In this document: positions 1-12,145 of the stretch, in pieces | Position numbering within the stretch: position 1 is the stretch's first letter | Layout: every line of letters starts with the position of its first letter | Source: Micrasema longulum | Lineage: Eukaryota > Arthropoda > Insecta > Trichoptera > Brachycentridae | Length of the DNA: 64,000 bases | Assembly: GCA_022494885.1 (NCBI GenBank) | Contig: JAGVSM010004923.1 | Location: 62,001-126,000, forward strand | Reading direction: 5' to 3' | The notes under the pieces: generated by a model | What the model was told of the DNA's origin: nothing | Databases searched by the model: none | Seen by the model: only the letters and a program-made list of their open reading frames with translations | Position numbers and translations under genes: made by a program

Positions 1-1819
1 CCTATACCACGTCCCCTACAACTAGGATGTTTCCGAACGCTATTAAAACTCATTCACGTCTATATTGGCGTCGTTTTAGAGGAAATGTGGTACGACACTC
101 CGTGCATACGAGTATAAATACGTCATTTGTTTGGGTACACGATGCGGCACAAGATGTGCCGCAGAACGCACATCAGACAAGGAAGTCTCGTTTTGTATTG
201 CAGTAGTACCAATGTAGCAGGGGCGAACCGTGTATAGAAGCAATTATGCGCAGATACCATTATATTTGACTAACCATAATAATGTTTTACTGTAACTTTA
301 TTTACAGAAAAACAAATAAATAATTACCATTTATTTCAAATAATTTTCACCGTTTGTATTTTTATCCTAATATAAATATTGATATTAATAAAACGCGCCC
401 AGCGCCTGCGGCGAGCCAAGAAACTCTCCGATTATTCCAGCCTTAGAGATTCCAGATTATTTTTTCACACAAATAAGTACACTATATTTTGAATGTCTTA
501 ACCCCAGTGCGGGTTTTTTCTCCTAGGTTAAACTTGCAGATTACACAAATTATTTGAAGATTCTTGATTTGAAAAACAGTATTTTAAACATTATTTCTTA
601 AGAGCTATTTTTCTTTGAGATGGTACTTTTGATATAAGACCATAACTACTTTCATGCGTCATATTGCAGAACATATGGCGCTCGACGCGGCCGTTTTAGC
701 ACTAATTATTTCTAGAACAATTCGGCCAGTTGACATTTCAATTGAATCGACTGAATTCATAGTGCTATTTTTTTATGAGTCGTGGATTAAAGTAATAGAT
801 AATATATCTATATAATATAATATATCACGAAGTTACGTCGTTTGAGTTTATTTCATGGATGAGAGTTGTTGTATCACACAGAGCCACAATTCAATATCAA
901 TTTATAGTATATATTACTTACATTATATTATGTACTTTCTATGTAGGTACAAATATATTATATTTTTTATAGCTTACCTGTAAATAAAATCACCATTCGC
1001 TACTGCAATGTAGCCTGTTCAACGCGAACGCTTCTCTACTTGATAGTGTCACACCTAAAATTACTGATTTTAATCGGCGAAGTGAGAAAAAAATTGCAAA
1101 AAAAGCATATCTGTTCTTATTTTAACATTACCATATCTCATATCACGAACCTCTGTATGCCGCGCTGGCAAGTGTCCGCCAATGTGATAAAAAGAGTTCA
1201 GTCCGATAAAGTCCGGATGTCTGGTAACCCTAGTGCGTGTAAGTAAACGTTATTTTGTATATGTAGTTACATACATATGTATATATCTACTGTATGACTA
1301 TATTGATTCTATTATTATCTACATATGCATATCTAGCAGTAGTGGAATTTTCCTGGTGTCCCTGTGTTTTGGTTGGATTACTTTCTGCGATAAACGATCA
1401 GGTAAATATTATGTTCGCGTTGGTTGTCCGCGTGATTCTTTATTTTTAATTCAATCTTATCGTGGTATTGTTTTCATTTATCACCACTCACGAAATAATC
1501 TCATCATTTTATACGGTAATTCGTCTTTTACTTGATACATGACAACATAATGACATATAATTAATCTGCATTGACCAATTCTGCCGCTGAAAGAATTTAG
1601 CAGCGTTAGCAATGTTACGTTTTTATAAAAAAAACTGAGTTCAACTATAGGGATAGTGAGAAAAACAGACGTCTTTGATAAAATAACGAAATTAATCATA
1701 TAAAATGCTTTCGTGCTTCCACACTCTGTATATATATTAATAATATGGTCGCAGTGCAGTTAAGGCACTTGAATTAATATTTAATTTTAATAAATATACT
1801 AGAACAGATTTATATAAAA
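1..1819. other. AT-rich intergenic DNA, no gene recognised
   Basis: Only short open frames occur here, and they read as low-complexity Ile/Tyr-rich translations with no recognisable domain. No RNA gene or clear transposon end was seen. Confidence 0.5.
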
Positions 1820-2502
1820 CTAGCGGACCCGACAGAGGTTGTCCTGCCCGAACGTTGGCTTGCCTGCTATCATCTTGGAAAAATACTTTTCATCTAGGTT
1901 CTTGTTTGTGATTAAATTCCAAAACTAAAAATTGTTGATATTCAAAAAATATTGAATTTAAGTAGGTACTTGTTTATGGTTAAATTCCAAAACATAAAAT
2001 AAATATTTTTTCAAATATGGCATTCTTTTTGCAAACGTCAAACTCCGGTCGTCTCACCAACAAAGTGGTGTACTTATCTAGGAATACGATTTTTAAAAAT
2101 GTATTGAATTTAATATTATTTCAGTGTTACCAAAAATCTAATAAAAAAATAAATGGGTAGAAATTATAAGGAATTTAAGGAAAGAATCTGATTGAGATCC
2201 ACAAAAAACAAATGCTGTTTTTAAACATTCAAGAACAAACTTTTTTTGTACACTAAAAAACAACATCTTTCCATTTTTTTGCAAATGCATTTTCCTCGAA
2301 TGCAACCCCAATAGATCGATGAATAAAACATTTATGCTCATAACATTTTATTTTTTTTACATACTCGATTAAAGATTTTAATATCTACGAACACGCACAG
2401 CGCAAAGATCTATATTTCTTTGAAAACCGCACGTTAATCGGTTAAGCCGTTTAGGAGGAGTATGGTGACATCACACGTACAGAGGAATTATATTACAAAA
2501 GA
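1820..2502 (+). repeat. Dispersed non-autonomous insect repeat
   Basis: The left end reads 'actagcggacccgacagagg' near 1824. The right end has 'ttaatcggttaagccgttta' near 2433, followed by an AT-rich tail. From memory, both motifs are widespread in lepidopteran and other insect genomes and commonly mark two ends of one interspersed element. The interior holds no coding signal. The exact ends and the class (SINE-like or Helitron-like) are not resolved. Confidence 0.4.
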
Positions 2503-2565
2503 AGATAACGAAAGTGTCGAATTCAAAAGAATTAATTTTCACATAAAAGTTAAATATGATCTAAG

Positions 2566-2750
2566 ATGAAAAATAATAAATTAAAGACAAACATTAAATT
2601 TAATTTAAACTACAATATACATCCAAGAAATACAAGAGCGTCAAAAAATTTAACTTACAAACAACCTAGGACTAACCGGAAAAGAAACAATTTTGTGAAT
2701 ACAGCGATACGGTTTTACAATTCACTTTCTAATGATATCAACATATAAAA
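2566..2750 (+). mobile_element. LINE reverse transcriptase, C-terminal fragment
   Basis: A 60-residue open frame has the pattern found at the extreme C terminus of Jockey/RTE-type non-LTR retrotransposon ORF2: a basic 'HPRNTRASKNL' stretch, then 'FVNTAIRFYNSLSNDI'. The rest of ORF2 is absent upstream, so this is a 5'-truncated dead copy. The downstream DNA to about 2880 is probably its 3' UTR. Confidence 0.5.
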
Positions 2751-3275
2751 AACACATTAAAAAAATTGTTTTGCAGCGTATGTGACGAGTGGCATGTGAT
2801 GTTATCAAATAGTATATCCCCTCATACCAGCACTTTTGCTGATTGGGAATATTTTGTACCAATAAAATATGTAATATATAATTCACATGTATAGGTCGTT
2901 CCTGACTGTGTCTCTCTCCCTAATAAATGATATACAATGTTAATAATAAATTAATAAATATACCTATATTTTTTAGTATCGCGCAGCCATAGAATTTTTT
3001 AAATCAGCCGAGGCCCATTTCACGTGCACGGTAAAATTAGGATGGGTGGATAGCGACTTATTGATTATTTTCTTTTTCCGTTTTATTAATTTTGTTTCTA
3101 CTCGCAAGCAAACATTCGCGATAAATTGCAGAGGAGTTTTACTATCGCCTTATAATTTATTTTTTTAATCCCAACCTAACCCCCACGCACATCCATTCGT
3201 CAGCGCTGTCATGCACGTACTGATCGGCGCGTACTTGCTACTGGCTGGCTGCGTATCGATCTCAAGCAAAAAACG

Positions 3276-3464
3276 ATGGGACCAAATAAAAATTCCGTTC
3301 CAGCGCCAAAAAACACGCCCATGGCAAATATCATCGCTCCAGAGAGAAAATACGAGAATGCTTTTAAAACTAACTTACAGATTGCAAGAACGGTTTTGAG
3401 TGTTGTGGTGGGCATTATAATGCTGTTATGGTTATTTTCCAAGTTATACATTTTTTTACTATAA
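3276..3464 (+). CDS. Candidate small single-pass membrane protein (62 aa)
   Basis: An ATG-initiated frame encodes a Pro/Asn-rich N terminus (about residues 1-25), a short Lys/Arg/Gln segment, and a C-terminal hydrophobic helix of about 22 residues (roughly 38-60) ending in 'LFSKLYIFLL'. A tail-anchored topology would fit. An AATAAA lies 13 bases after the stop, and local GC is higher than in the flanks. I do not recognise the family. The overlapping 3211-3399 (+) and 3209-3451 (-) frames show that hydrophobic translation can arise by chance in this DNA. It could be a real single-exon small gene, a processed retrocopy or noise. Confidence 0.28.
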   Translation: MGPNKNSVPAPKNTPMANIIAPERKYENAFKTNLQIARTVLSVVVGIIMLLWLFSKLYIFLL

Positions 3465-3476
3465 TATTATATCTGA

Positions 3477-3482
3477 AATAAA
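3477..3482 (+). promoter_or_regulatory. Poly(A) signal AATAAA after the small ORF
   Basis: AATAAA sits 13 bases after the stop codon of the 3276-3464 frame. It is the main non-protein reason to take that small frame seriously. Confidence 0.3.
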
Positions 3483-5250
3483 TGTGTGTTACATTCCAAC
3501 CTAGTTTCTGTTTTTTTAGACTGGAATCAACCCAATGACGCATTTCATTGCATGCTTACTGCTAGCTGGCACGTGTCCATAAAGCCACACCTCGCGCCGT
3601 CTAACGAGTTCAGTCATTAAAAAGAATCAACAGATACAAGAAATGAAGAAATATAAGCACGTATATCATAACCTGAGAGCTTAATTTGTAATTGACTAGA
3701 CTTCTTTATTCCCTTCTCGAAGAGTCTCCACACGACGAATATCTCAACAACTATCCAATGGTCGATTTTATACGATTGTAAGAATCTACCCGGCACGATA
3801 AACCTGCATAGGGTGGATTGACATTTATTGTATTATTATTATTTATTTAATGGAATGCAAACGATCTAATATGTACACCATGGGGCCGAGTAGTCTCAAT
3901 TTGATTTCCTTCTGCAGGGTTTTACCTGAGAGTAGCCGCTGAATATAAATATCGATCCACCACCTTATCGTGTGGATTTGGGACTATGAAATGAGCCAAT
4001 CGGTTCACATGTATCATCCAGCCGGACCTGTAAAATTAGGGTGGGTGGACTTATTTATTATTGACTTTTTTCATTTAACTTCTTTCTTTGTAAAAATTTG
4101 CTAAAGGAAATCAAGTGAAGATTAGACGGTCTCATGATGTACCGGTTCGTGCGTTTACCTGCCAATTGATAAATAAAATAACTTGAAAAATTTATTATTA
4201 TACGATAAAAGACAATGCTCCCTATGTTCTTGATATGACAGGGTGGATTTATGCTCTGGTGTGCAAACGGTCTTTGATGTCGAAAAGACGACGACAAACG
4301 GGATTGTTTATAAAACTTTGTTTTTAACAGATCGATGAGCATTTATTATCTTAATTTCAAAACGAAAAATTGTTTTTTTTATAACCAAACAATATGTGGA
4401 AACATTGACTGAGAGTTGGAAAACACTGTTGTAATTTAAATTTATTGCAACATAGAGGAAAAACTTTTTTGAGAAGGGAATATGGATGCCTAGCCATGGC
4501 TTATTACCTATTTTAATCTTATCTTAATTGTATTATTAATTAAAAAGACTGTTTTTTAACTGTTATTTTTTAAAATATTTTTCTGTTAAAAATTATTTAT
4601 CTACTCTTTGCTATAATATTATATATCCATGATTATCGCGTTTGTAAGTATCGATTGAAATAAAAATGGGACTTGGTTAGAATTTCTTTGTTTTAAGCTT
4701 TTCTTTTTCTTCTTCTTCTTTTTTTTAAGACTTTCTTTCCGTGTGCCATCTAGACCGACAAGACAAAATCTTCTGTTTTACACAGATAACACGTCAACAA
4801 ACTATTTAAAAGAATCTACAATACCTAGAATATGCGACCATTTACCGAGGCTGATATTTTTGTGACAATGTATAGAAATTTAGGTCATAAAATCATCGCA
4901 ATATTGAGAGAAGCAGAACTTTATTATTATGTACATATTTTTTCAATTCTTTTCTTTTTCGTTTGTTATATTAAACATAATTTAAATTATTGTTTTAAGT
5001 GTAAACAATTTTTTTGGCGTGCATTCTGTTTGTTTACCCAATAAAATAAATAAATGTAAGTAAGTACCAATATGTTTTGTACACAGCGGTTGATAAAACA
5101 AAATTTAAATGAAAAATAACGTTTTGGCCATAAATGCATATCATTATAATGCAAGACCATGCTGTATTTTTTATATAGGTACAAAGTTGCTTTATGTAAT
5201 TACGTTTCTCGATAATAAGTCATCCGTCTTTGACTACATTAATGTATTAT
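3483..5250. repeat. Intergenic DNA with foldback repeat pieces
   Basis: A segment near 3034-3060 ('aaaattaggatgggtgga') recurs near 4032, and 'ttgatttcctt' near 3900 is matched by an inverted 'aaggaaatcaa' near 4104. This suggests a decayed foldback element of roughly 3.0-4.3 kb. A fragment of the foldback family described at 29765-30156 lies near 4440-4500. No gene is recognised. Confidence 0.35.
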
Positions 5251-5258
5251 TATCATTA

Positions 5259-5710
5259 TCATTATGGATAACTTATACAGCGCCATTTTCGTAATATATC
5301 TAGAACGCCTTACAAAGTGATTCTATAAATTTTAATTTAATTTAGCTTAAAATTTATATTTGAAGTAAAAAAAAAACATTTTGTCACCACATCAAATACT
5401 TTTGAGAACAAGAATTTTTTTTTACCGAATCATCACTTCACCCTTACAGTTTCTCACTTCTGCTGGGAGAGCATTTCGTGACATAGGGCCTACGACCGCA
5501 AATGCGCGTTCACCGAATTAGTGCGCTGGTTGCGTCGATGTATGATAACTTTTCCTATCGCCGTAGATGTAGCTGATCTAAGCGTCAGACGTCTGTCAGC
5601 GAGTTCATCTGGAATGCACAGTTCCCTTAGATATTCCGGAGCAGAGTTGTGCTGTGACTTGTAGGCGAGTCTTTTCAGATACCATTACAATAATTGGCTC
5701 AAGAGTACGA
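5259..5710 (-). mobile_element. L2/CR1-like LINE 3' end (dead)
   Basis: On the minus strand the DNA translates, with one frameshift, to the typical ORF2 C terminus of an L2/CR1-type LINE: 'RLAYKSQHNSAPEYLREL' near 5690-5620, then 'ERAFAVVGPMSRNALPAEV' near 5500-5450. It is followed by a 3' UTR ending in 'atggcgctgtataagttatc' and a TAA-rich simple tail at about 5280-5250. The 3' terminal motif recurs at 7.6, 26.5, 28.7 and 45.1 kb. Confidence 0.6.
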
Positions 5711-5895
5711 CAGTATAAACGCATCAACCGGCATTTTTTTTGCGTGTGCATTCAATTGGTCTCAGCTGGTAGAAGCATAAACTTATCGTCCTACTAATTT
5801 GTATACGTAGGTATATTAAATGAAAGTTATTGGGTTTACACATTGCGTGGGGTTAATAAGATTGGTTGATAGGTCTTGACTAGGATGATGCCAGG

Positions 5896-6740
5896 TTTTA
5901 TTTATTTATTTATTTATTTATTTACGGACAAAGTCCATTATAAACATTACAATTAAAAGAAATTTTTACAAAGGAATAAAAAAATATAAGGAACAGAAAT
6001 AAGCAGCAAAGACAGATGATAGATTTTTTAGATTAAGTAAAAAGCATAGGCTAACTATACAGATTCTTTAGCTGATTTGTAAAGAAAGACATCCTTACAC
6101 CATAATAATCAAGATCTTGATGATCGTTCACCGCCTGATCATTCTGGGCAAAGGCGACTGTGCACCATAATTGGTCCTGTAGTGACCGAGGAAAAGCATT
6201 TCATTATTTCTTAGTCTACGGTGGGAACGTTAAAAAGAATCTTTTGCAAAATTTCAGGGGCATCAATGAGACAGTTCATAATTTTATACATGCAGATTAT
6301 ATCTGCAATGCATCTGCGTTTTTCAAGACTTGATATGCTTAAAAACCTCTCCATATCAGAATATGAATAGTCTCCTCTTTCCAATCCCATCTTCCATGCA
6401 ATTTTTCTTATAAAACGATGTTGAACTGATTCAAGGCGCTTGATATGAACAGCATAATGAGGGGACCAGATTACAGATGCATATTCAAGAATAGGGCGAA
6501 CTAAAGAGCAATAAAGTGTTTTAAGTGTAAGCATACTTTGGAAATCAGACGTAGTTCTATTAATAAAGCCTAAAATTTTTAAGGATCTGTTTACTATATT
6601 ATCAAAGTGTTCCAGAAAAGTTAGTTTATTATCTAGGATCACTCCAAGATCTCTTATAGAGGTGACAATCGAAAGAACTTGGCCATTAAGTTTATAATCA
6701 AAAATAAAAGGATGTTTACATTTATGTTTTTTGAATAGGT
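5896..6740 (-). mobile_element. Jockey-like LINE fragment with (TAAA)n tail
   Basis: The minus-strand frame from about 6740 to 6211 gives a reverse transcriptase thumb/C-terminal segment: 'SIRDLGVILDNKLTF', 'LKTLYCSLVRPILEYASVIW' and 'RLESVQHRFIRKI', all standard in Jockey-type ORF2. The reading frame breaks near 6211. The copy ends in a (TAAA)n microsatellite at 5896-5931, seen as (TTTA)n on the plus strand, which fits a 3' retroposition tail. It is 5' truncated. Confidence 0.65.
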
Positions 6741-7584
6741 TGATGCTAGGTTTTCGTCTTGAATACGATGGTGCTAGGAATAGGGCGAATTTATGAACAG
6801 TGATTTTCTTTTGGGCTTAAAAGGCTTGACCAATGGAAGGGTGGCGACGGTTTCTGGTTCTCCCTATCAGACTCGTCTTCGCGAATCTTTTGTCAACAAA
6901 GAATTTTTGAAAAAAAAAAAATATATCTTTTATTAAAGCTAAAAAAATGTTTTTGCAATGTGCGGATCCGAAAAGAGGTCACAAGACCTTTACAACGGAT
7001 CCGGGTAAGTGAGGGGGGGCTTTCAATGTAGGTAAGTATGTATATGTGTTATGTGCCGATGTAGTGTAGCACACAGAGAATAAATATTCGAAGTCCAACA
7101 GATCAATTAAGAAGACGCGAAGATGTTGTATATTAATTTTATTATTTAAAAAACATTACAAAAACCATTTCACTGTTACACTTGAAAGATACTGTGTATT
7201 TTAAAACTAAGTAGTACGTCAGAGCGACGTAGTAACCACAAGAGATTACATTTCTAATTCCTCCTCAAAAGACTGCGTATGGATTTATAAAATACAAGTT
7301 TTGGTCTTTTGGAGGGGTAGATTTGATACAAAAAATAGGTACATTTATTCTTCCCACGATCCTGAGATTTACGCAAAATAATATTTCACACGCGTTGAAA
7401 CATATGGTTTTCAAGTGCATTTGATAAACGACTCTTTTCAATAAAAATGCATGATTTTTGCATTCTGTAAGATGTTAATTTTGGTCTCAAGGGCTTAACC
7501 AGATGGTTAAGTGCCAAATGCATCAAAACTCTAGGCATATTTCATCCTTTGGAGAACGCGATTTCTACCACCAGCTTACTAAGT
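6741..7584. other. Intergenic DNA, nothing recognised
   Basis: AT-rich DNA without a coding pattern. A small imperfect palindrome with two 'cggatcc' arms lies near 6964-7003. Confidence 0.4.
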
Positions 7585-7965
7585 TATTATTATTATTATG
7601 GATAACTTATATAGCGCCGTTTTCGTAATAAAATACCTCAAGGGCGCTTTACATAGTGATTATTTCGTTAAATTAATTTAATTGAAGCTTTTAAATTTGT
7701 AATTTAATTCAAACAATGTATTTTGTTGTCACATGCTACGGATTTATTCAAATGATTTAGAGAACAAGTGGGTTTTATTTTTTTTTCGAAACATCACTTC
7801 ACTCTACAGCCTCGCACCTCTGCTGGGAGAGCATTTTATTTGCCCTTGAGGTATTTTATTACGAAAATGGCGCTATATAAGTTATCCACAATAAATAAAT
7901 AAATTCCATGCCATAGGGCCTGCGACTGCAAATGCGCGTTCACTAAATTTAGTGCGCTGTTTATA
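7585..7965 (-). mobile_element. L2/CR1-like LINE 3' end, interrupted
   Basis: A second copy of the 5259-5710 element. On the minus strand it ends 'ggcgctatataagttatcc' and an ATA-rich tail at about 7585-7610. The segment matching the 'AVVGP..RNALPAEV' region (about 7905-7950 and 7790-7836) is split by a short plus-strand insertion at about 7838-7904. Confidence 0.55.
7838..7904 (+). mobile_element. Tail-only insertion of the same LINE family
   Basis: About 65 bp carry only the LINE 3' stem-loop region ('gcccttgaggtatttt' to 'ggcgctatataagttatcc') and an (AATA)n tail, in plus orientation. They sit inside the minus-strand LINE copy. The uninterrupted paralogue at 5470-5490 reads straight across the insertion point, so the extra block is an insertion. 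Confidence 0.5.
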
Positions 7966-7999
7966 TTATGTTATAAATACTAAATGTGCCCTATGTAAG

Positions 8000-8234
8000 T
8001 AGTTAATCCATAACATATGTATGGCTCGTGGTCAAATGCAAGAGATCTTGGGTTCGATTCCCGACATGGTAGATATGAAATATTTGTTGGAAAATATGTT
8101 TTTACACTAGAATATTTCATTCTCCCTGGACTGACACCTGCAGCGTAAGACTGATCATCTAGCCTCCATGTCACAAAAATAATTAGCAGTGCTCTATGCA
8201 CCATTGTGTGCGAAAAGGAAATGATGATAATGAT
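8000..8234 (+). mobile_element. tRNA-derived SINE, family A
   Basis: A pol III B box ('gggttcgattcc' near 8050) lies in a tRNA-like head. It is followed by the family body ('gtaagactgatcatct' near 8145) and a 3' end 'ggaaatgatgataatga'. Better copies with an intact A box are at 41281-41530 and 45603-45875. Because the tRNA-like part continues into this shared body, it is a SINE and not a tRNA gene. Confidence 0.6.
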
Positions 8235-9498
8235 ATAAGGATATTAATAGTTTGTTTACGAAACACAATTTTACTGAACGGTTTTTACATTTTTATTTTT
8301 ACTTGAACTTATTAAAAAAAATCATCGTCGTTTTTCGTCCAAAGTACGCCCGTTGTTTAGGTACATCAAATAAAACCTATCAATTTCGGCAATAATACGA
8401 ATGATCAATACTGTTTATTCAGCACTCAACACAAGACCCAGGCAAAACCACAAACCTAATAAATAATATATATGTATATGAATAAGTTGACCTTCATCTC
8501 AACGAAATCAAAAGTAAATCTGGCTGACGTAGAAACGCGTATCTTAAAAATACCATCTAAATAATTCAGACACAAAAGTCTTTAGGATTTTCGCCTAAGT
8601 GGTACCGTTAGATTGCCAAATCACGTAAATTTCGTTGAACTACGTTTTTGGTAGGATGACCATACATTTTATATAGGTACCTACATTTGTTAGTAGTTCG
8701 ATTGATTTTTTTTTAAGTCAACGACAACAAACCAAGACGCCGTTTCCCTTTAGGGGAAGGCAGATAAGATAAAACGTGTCACTCTGTATTTATTTATTTC
8801 ACAGTTTTAAAATGTACAGAGGTTCTTTGTTGCAGGTCCCGACTAACTAGGAAATTCCTGCGTTTATCCATGTTTGATCCATGATATCCACGACTCCGGT
8901 TCGACGCCTTATTTCTTCATTTCTTACTTTGTCTCATAGACATACACCGAGCATCTGTCTTTCCGTGGATCGTTGCATTTATTTTTATTTCTGGCTACTT
9001 TTTTGTGTTATAGACATGGTTTCTAGTCCGTATGTTGTCACCGGCAATATGCACGATTCATATACTTTCTTTTCAAGCATATAGGGACTTCTTTTTTTTC
9101 AAAAATATATTTAAGTTTGCCAAAAGCAGCCCAACTTAGCCCTGTTCTTCTTGATAACTCCGATATAAAGCATAAAACGTCATAATTATATTATTAACAA
9201 TATAGTGATATGTATGTGTAATAAAAACGAATACAACTTAATATAAGTATAAAAACTTGTGCTTGTTGATTTTGATAATTTTACGAGGTCATTTTCAATG
9301 TTTTTATTTCTTGAAATATCATTTAAATTTTCAAAGAAAAGTCCAATGTCTTCGGCATACACCATTATTTTCCCATTTATGTTATACCTACAGCGATAGA
9401 TCATTAATGTATAAAATAAAAAAATAATGGACTCAGGATTGATCCTTGCCTAGGCCACTGCAATTGTAGCGTATCTTAATAATTTGAACTAAGATAAG
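8235..9498. other. Intergenic DNA with a weak RTE-like LINE trace
   Basis: The stretch 8740-8790 ('tttccctttaggggaaggca') resembles the sequence at 52695-52740 and 53703-53750, and all three look like pieces of one decayed non-LTR element. No open frame supports coding here. Confidence 0.3.
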
Positions 9499-9851
9499 AT
9501 GATGAAAGGAAGATATTTGGTGCTGTCAACCATAACGGAGTGTGGAGGAGACGGTTTAATCACGAATTGGAGGCACTGTATGGCGAACCCAACATTGCAC
9601 AATTCATCAAAATAAGAAGATTACAATGGTTGGGCCATGTGCACAAAATGAATGATAACCGTACCCCAAAAAAGATTCTTTATACCACTCCGGAAGGCAG
9701 ACGAAGCAGAGGCAGACCAAAATTAAGATGGCTAGATAATGTGGAAAGTGACATTAGAGCAATTGGCCTGACGAACTGGAGAAGAGCCGCAGGGTGCAGG
9801 GACGAATGGAGACACATTCTGGAGGAGGCCAGGGCCCACAATGGGCTGTAG
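9499..9851 (+). mobile_element. RTE-like LINE ORF2 C-terminal fragment
   Basis: An open frame of just over 110 codons contains 'RRLQWLGHVHKMNDNR', '[15 protein letters not shown]' and 'WRRAAGCRDEWRHILEEA', the hallmark C terminus of RTE/endonuclease-reverse transcriptase LINEs in arthropods. It ends in a stop at 9849-9851. The reverse transcriptase core is missing, so the copy is 5' truncated. A related minus-strand 3' end is at 26115-26272. Confidence 0.75.
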
Positions 9852-10274
9852 CGCCACTGATGGTGAAGATAATATGATCACTCTTACGCTTCAGATCCAG
9901 TCCAGGGACAATAATATACTGTCATAAAAAACACATTTAAAATACATATTTATGTTTTTCTGTCTCGGGGCGGAATGAATAATACAGTTCTGTGTGTGAA
10001 TAGAACCATACACACATTCACATACACATGAATACAAACGTCACACAAATACAATTACTAAACTTCTTTTCTTATATATTATGTGTCACTATATTTACAG
10101 TGGATTTTTTAAATTGGCTTTAGCATTGTTAAGATTTTTCTACTTATTTTGTTTATGTAATAGCTGTAAAAATCCCAAATAAAATAAAATAAAATAATCC
10201 TGGACTAGTGTTTTTGAATCGATGGCTACTCTCAGGTAAAAATTATTAAAAAATTAAATTGAATGGAAATAAGT

Positions 10275-10350
10275 CCGCCTCGTAATGTAGTGGTTGGCGC
10301 ATTCGCACATCATGCCTGAGGTCCCCAGTTCGATTCCTGATAAGGCATAG
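10275..10350 (+). mobile_element. SINE family A, head fragment
   Basis: A box-like 'gtagtggttggcgcattcgc' and B box 'agttcgattcc' are present, but the diagnostic SINE body is absent downstream. Adjacent DNA at 10385-10495 is an inverted piece of the foldback family described at 29765-30156. Confidence 0.5.
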
Positions 10351-10709
10351 CCAGTTCAATAGTCTATTAACTTTTTTTTAACCACCGAACTTCCTCGTTC
10401 TTCCATCTGTTGATTTTCGTGAAGGTGAAAGGCTGAAACCTATATTGACGTGGGTGAGATTCATCTAGCTGAATTGTTTCACCTACCAGGCAACCCATGG
10501 AAACATTTTCCAATGTTTATACTTCTTCTGGGACCAGTTGGTTTGATCAACAATATTTTGAGTTGGTCCAAATGTCTGCAGACTTTTGCTGTTAGTATTG
10601 AGATCAGTGACACCTATATTAGGTATGTGGCTATTGGCTATTTTGAGTAGGTAACTACTGCACCTCTGTAACCTAGTTAGTACCCACACCCCACACTACC
10701 TACAGAGTA

Positions 10710-12145
10710 AAGCTCGTATTACATGAGTCTGAAAATGGTGCAAGATCTTGCGAAAGATCTTGAGCAGTTTCTTGTACAATAATTATTGTGCCTCTATTTT
10801 AAATTTTTAAGAATAAGTATTTTTGCCAACATATACATTATAATGATGAGTCAAAATGGCATAAAAAACACTGTGAAAAAAAATGTTTGATCTACGAATA
10901 GGCCCAATATACGAAGTGTTCGGCATGACAGAAATATTAATATGCCTAAAGTTCCAATCGGTTCATAGGAACCCTATATAGATAGGCAAATGCTTGTTCT
11001 AAGGAACCAATTCCCCAATTTGCTGCAGCAAAATACCTTGTAGGTATGTTTACCGATATGTTTCGCAACTTTTAACTTCAACGATAGTGTGACGTGATAG
11101 GTTATAAGCCCTGTAAAGCCTTAACTTCCACATTTCCCTTATAAAAATGTTTTCTCTCTTTTGCAATGAATTTGAATTTTTACGAAGCTTTTGAAAGGGG
11201 TCGATGTACAATAAAAACTAGTAAAACCAAACTAAGAACCTTAATGGAGACATTGCATAAAAAATATTGATTATGTGGAGCTTATCGAAAAATGTTTAAG
11301 TGCAAGAAACATCAATATTATTGAAATTATTTTTTCTTAAAAGATTGGAGTTAAATGAAATTTAATAACATTTAATTACGTTAAACTTAATAAAATTTTT
11401 AATTATTTGTCGGTAGACATTGTTAACCCACAAAAAATGTTTTCAGTGCATAAAAGCGTAGTTAAGTTCGTATTACATCAGTCAGAAAACAAAAAATGCC
11501 TTTTTTTGCTGTTACAGAGGGGTCAGTTTCTGGCATTGTAAATTGCTTGTGCAGAACGTAGATGTTTTCATTGACATGACAAACAATGATCAGTTTCACA
11601 GTTGACAAAACGAGCTTTCTTGTGACGATGCGACTACAGACAACTAACACACTATGATTGTGTGATCAAAAATCATAATCAGGTTTCTAAAATATAAATA
11701 AAATAAATGTAATATAAACCTGTCATAAAAAAATGTGTCCCACCGAAAAGTCTTTAGACTTAGTGGGTAACAAATTCTTGTATGTTTTTTTTAATTATAA
11801 AATAAACGCTGCTCTGCAGCACTAAAACTGAAAACAATATGGATCGTGAACTTCATCGAAAATCAGTATTTCCGTAAAAGAAGGCAAGCGTGAAGTGAAA
11901 AAGTGCAGTGAAACAAATAAGACCGAGGATTAATAAAGTGACACAAGCAACAACAAATATGCGTTGACTGTAAGTTAACAGTATAACAGGAATGGGACGT
12001 GCGCGCGCAGATAGGACGTGCTCTAATTTTTCTGAATTTGACCACATAATTCAACCAATTTGTGTATTACACGACACAATGTTTCATTGGGTCAAATCTT
12101 GCATAAGAATCTTGTCCCATTTTCTGCCCCATGTAATACGAGCTT
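10710..12145. mobile_element. Candidate DNA transposon bounded by inverted repeats
   Basis: The left arm at 10710-10765 begins 'aagctcgtattacatg' with 'gaaaatgg' and 'caagat' following. Reading the minus strand inward from 12145 gives 'aagctcgtattacatggggc' with 'gaaaatggg' and 'caagat'. A third internal copy of the arm lies near 11466. No transposase-like frame was recognised inside, so the element is probably non-autonomous or decayed. No convincing target duplication was seen. Confidence 0.45.

Noticed and set aside
7588..7902. A TIR-type MITE with near-perfect 46-bp inverted ends
   Set aside because: Each end is the 3' terminal stem-loop of an L2-like LINE in opposite orientation. The paralogue at 5259-5710 shows the right arm is a separate small insertion.
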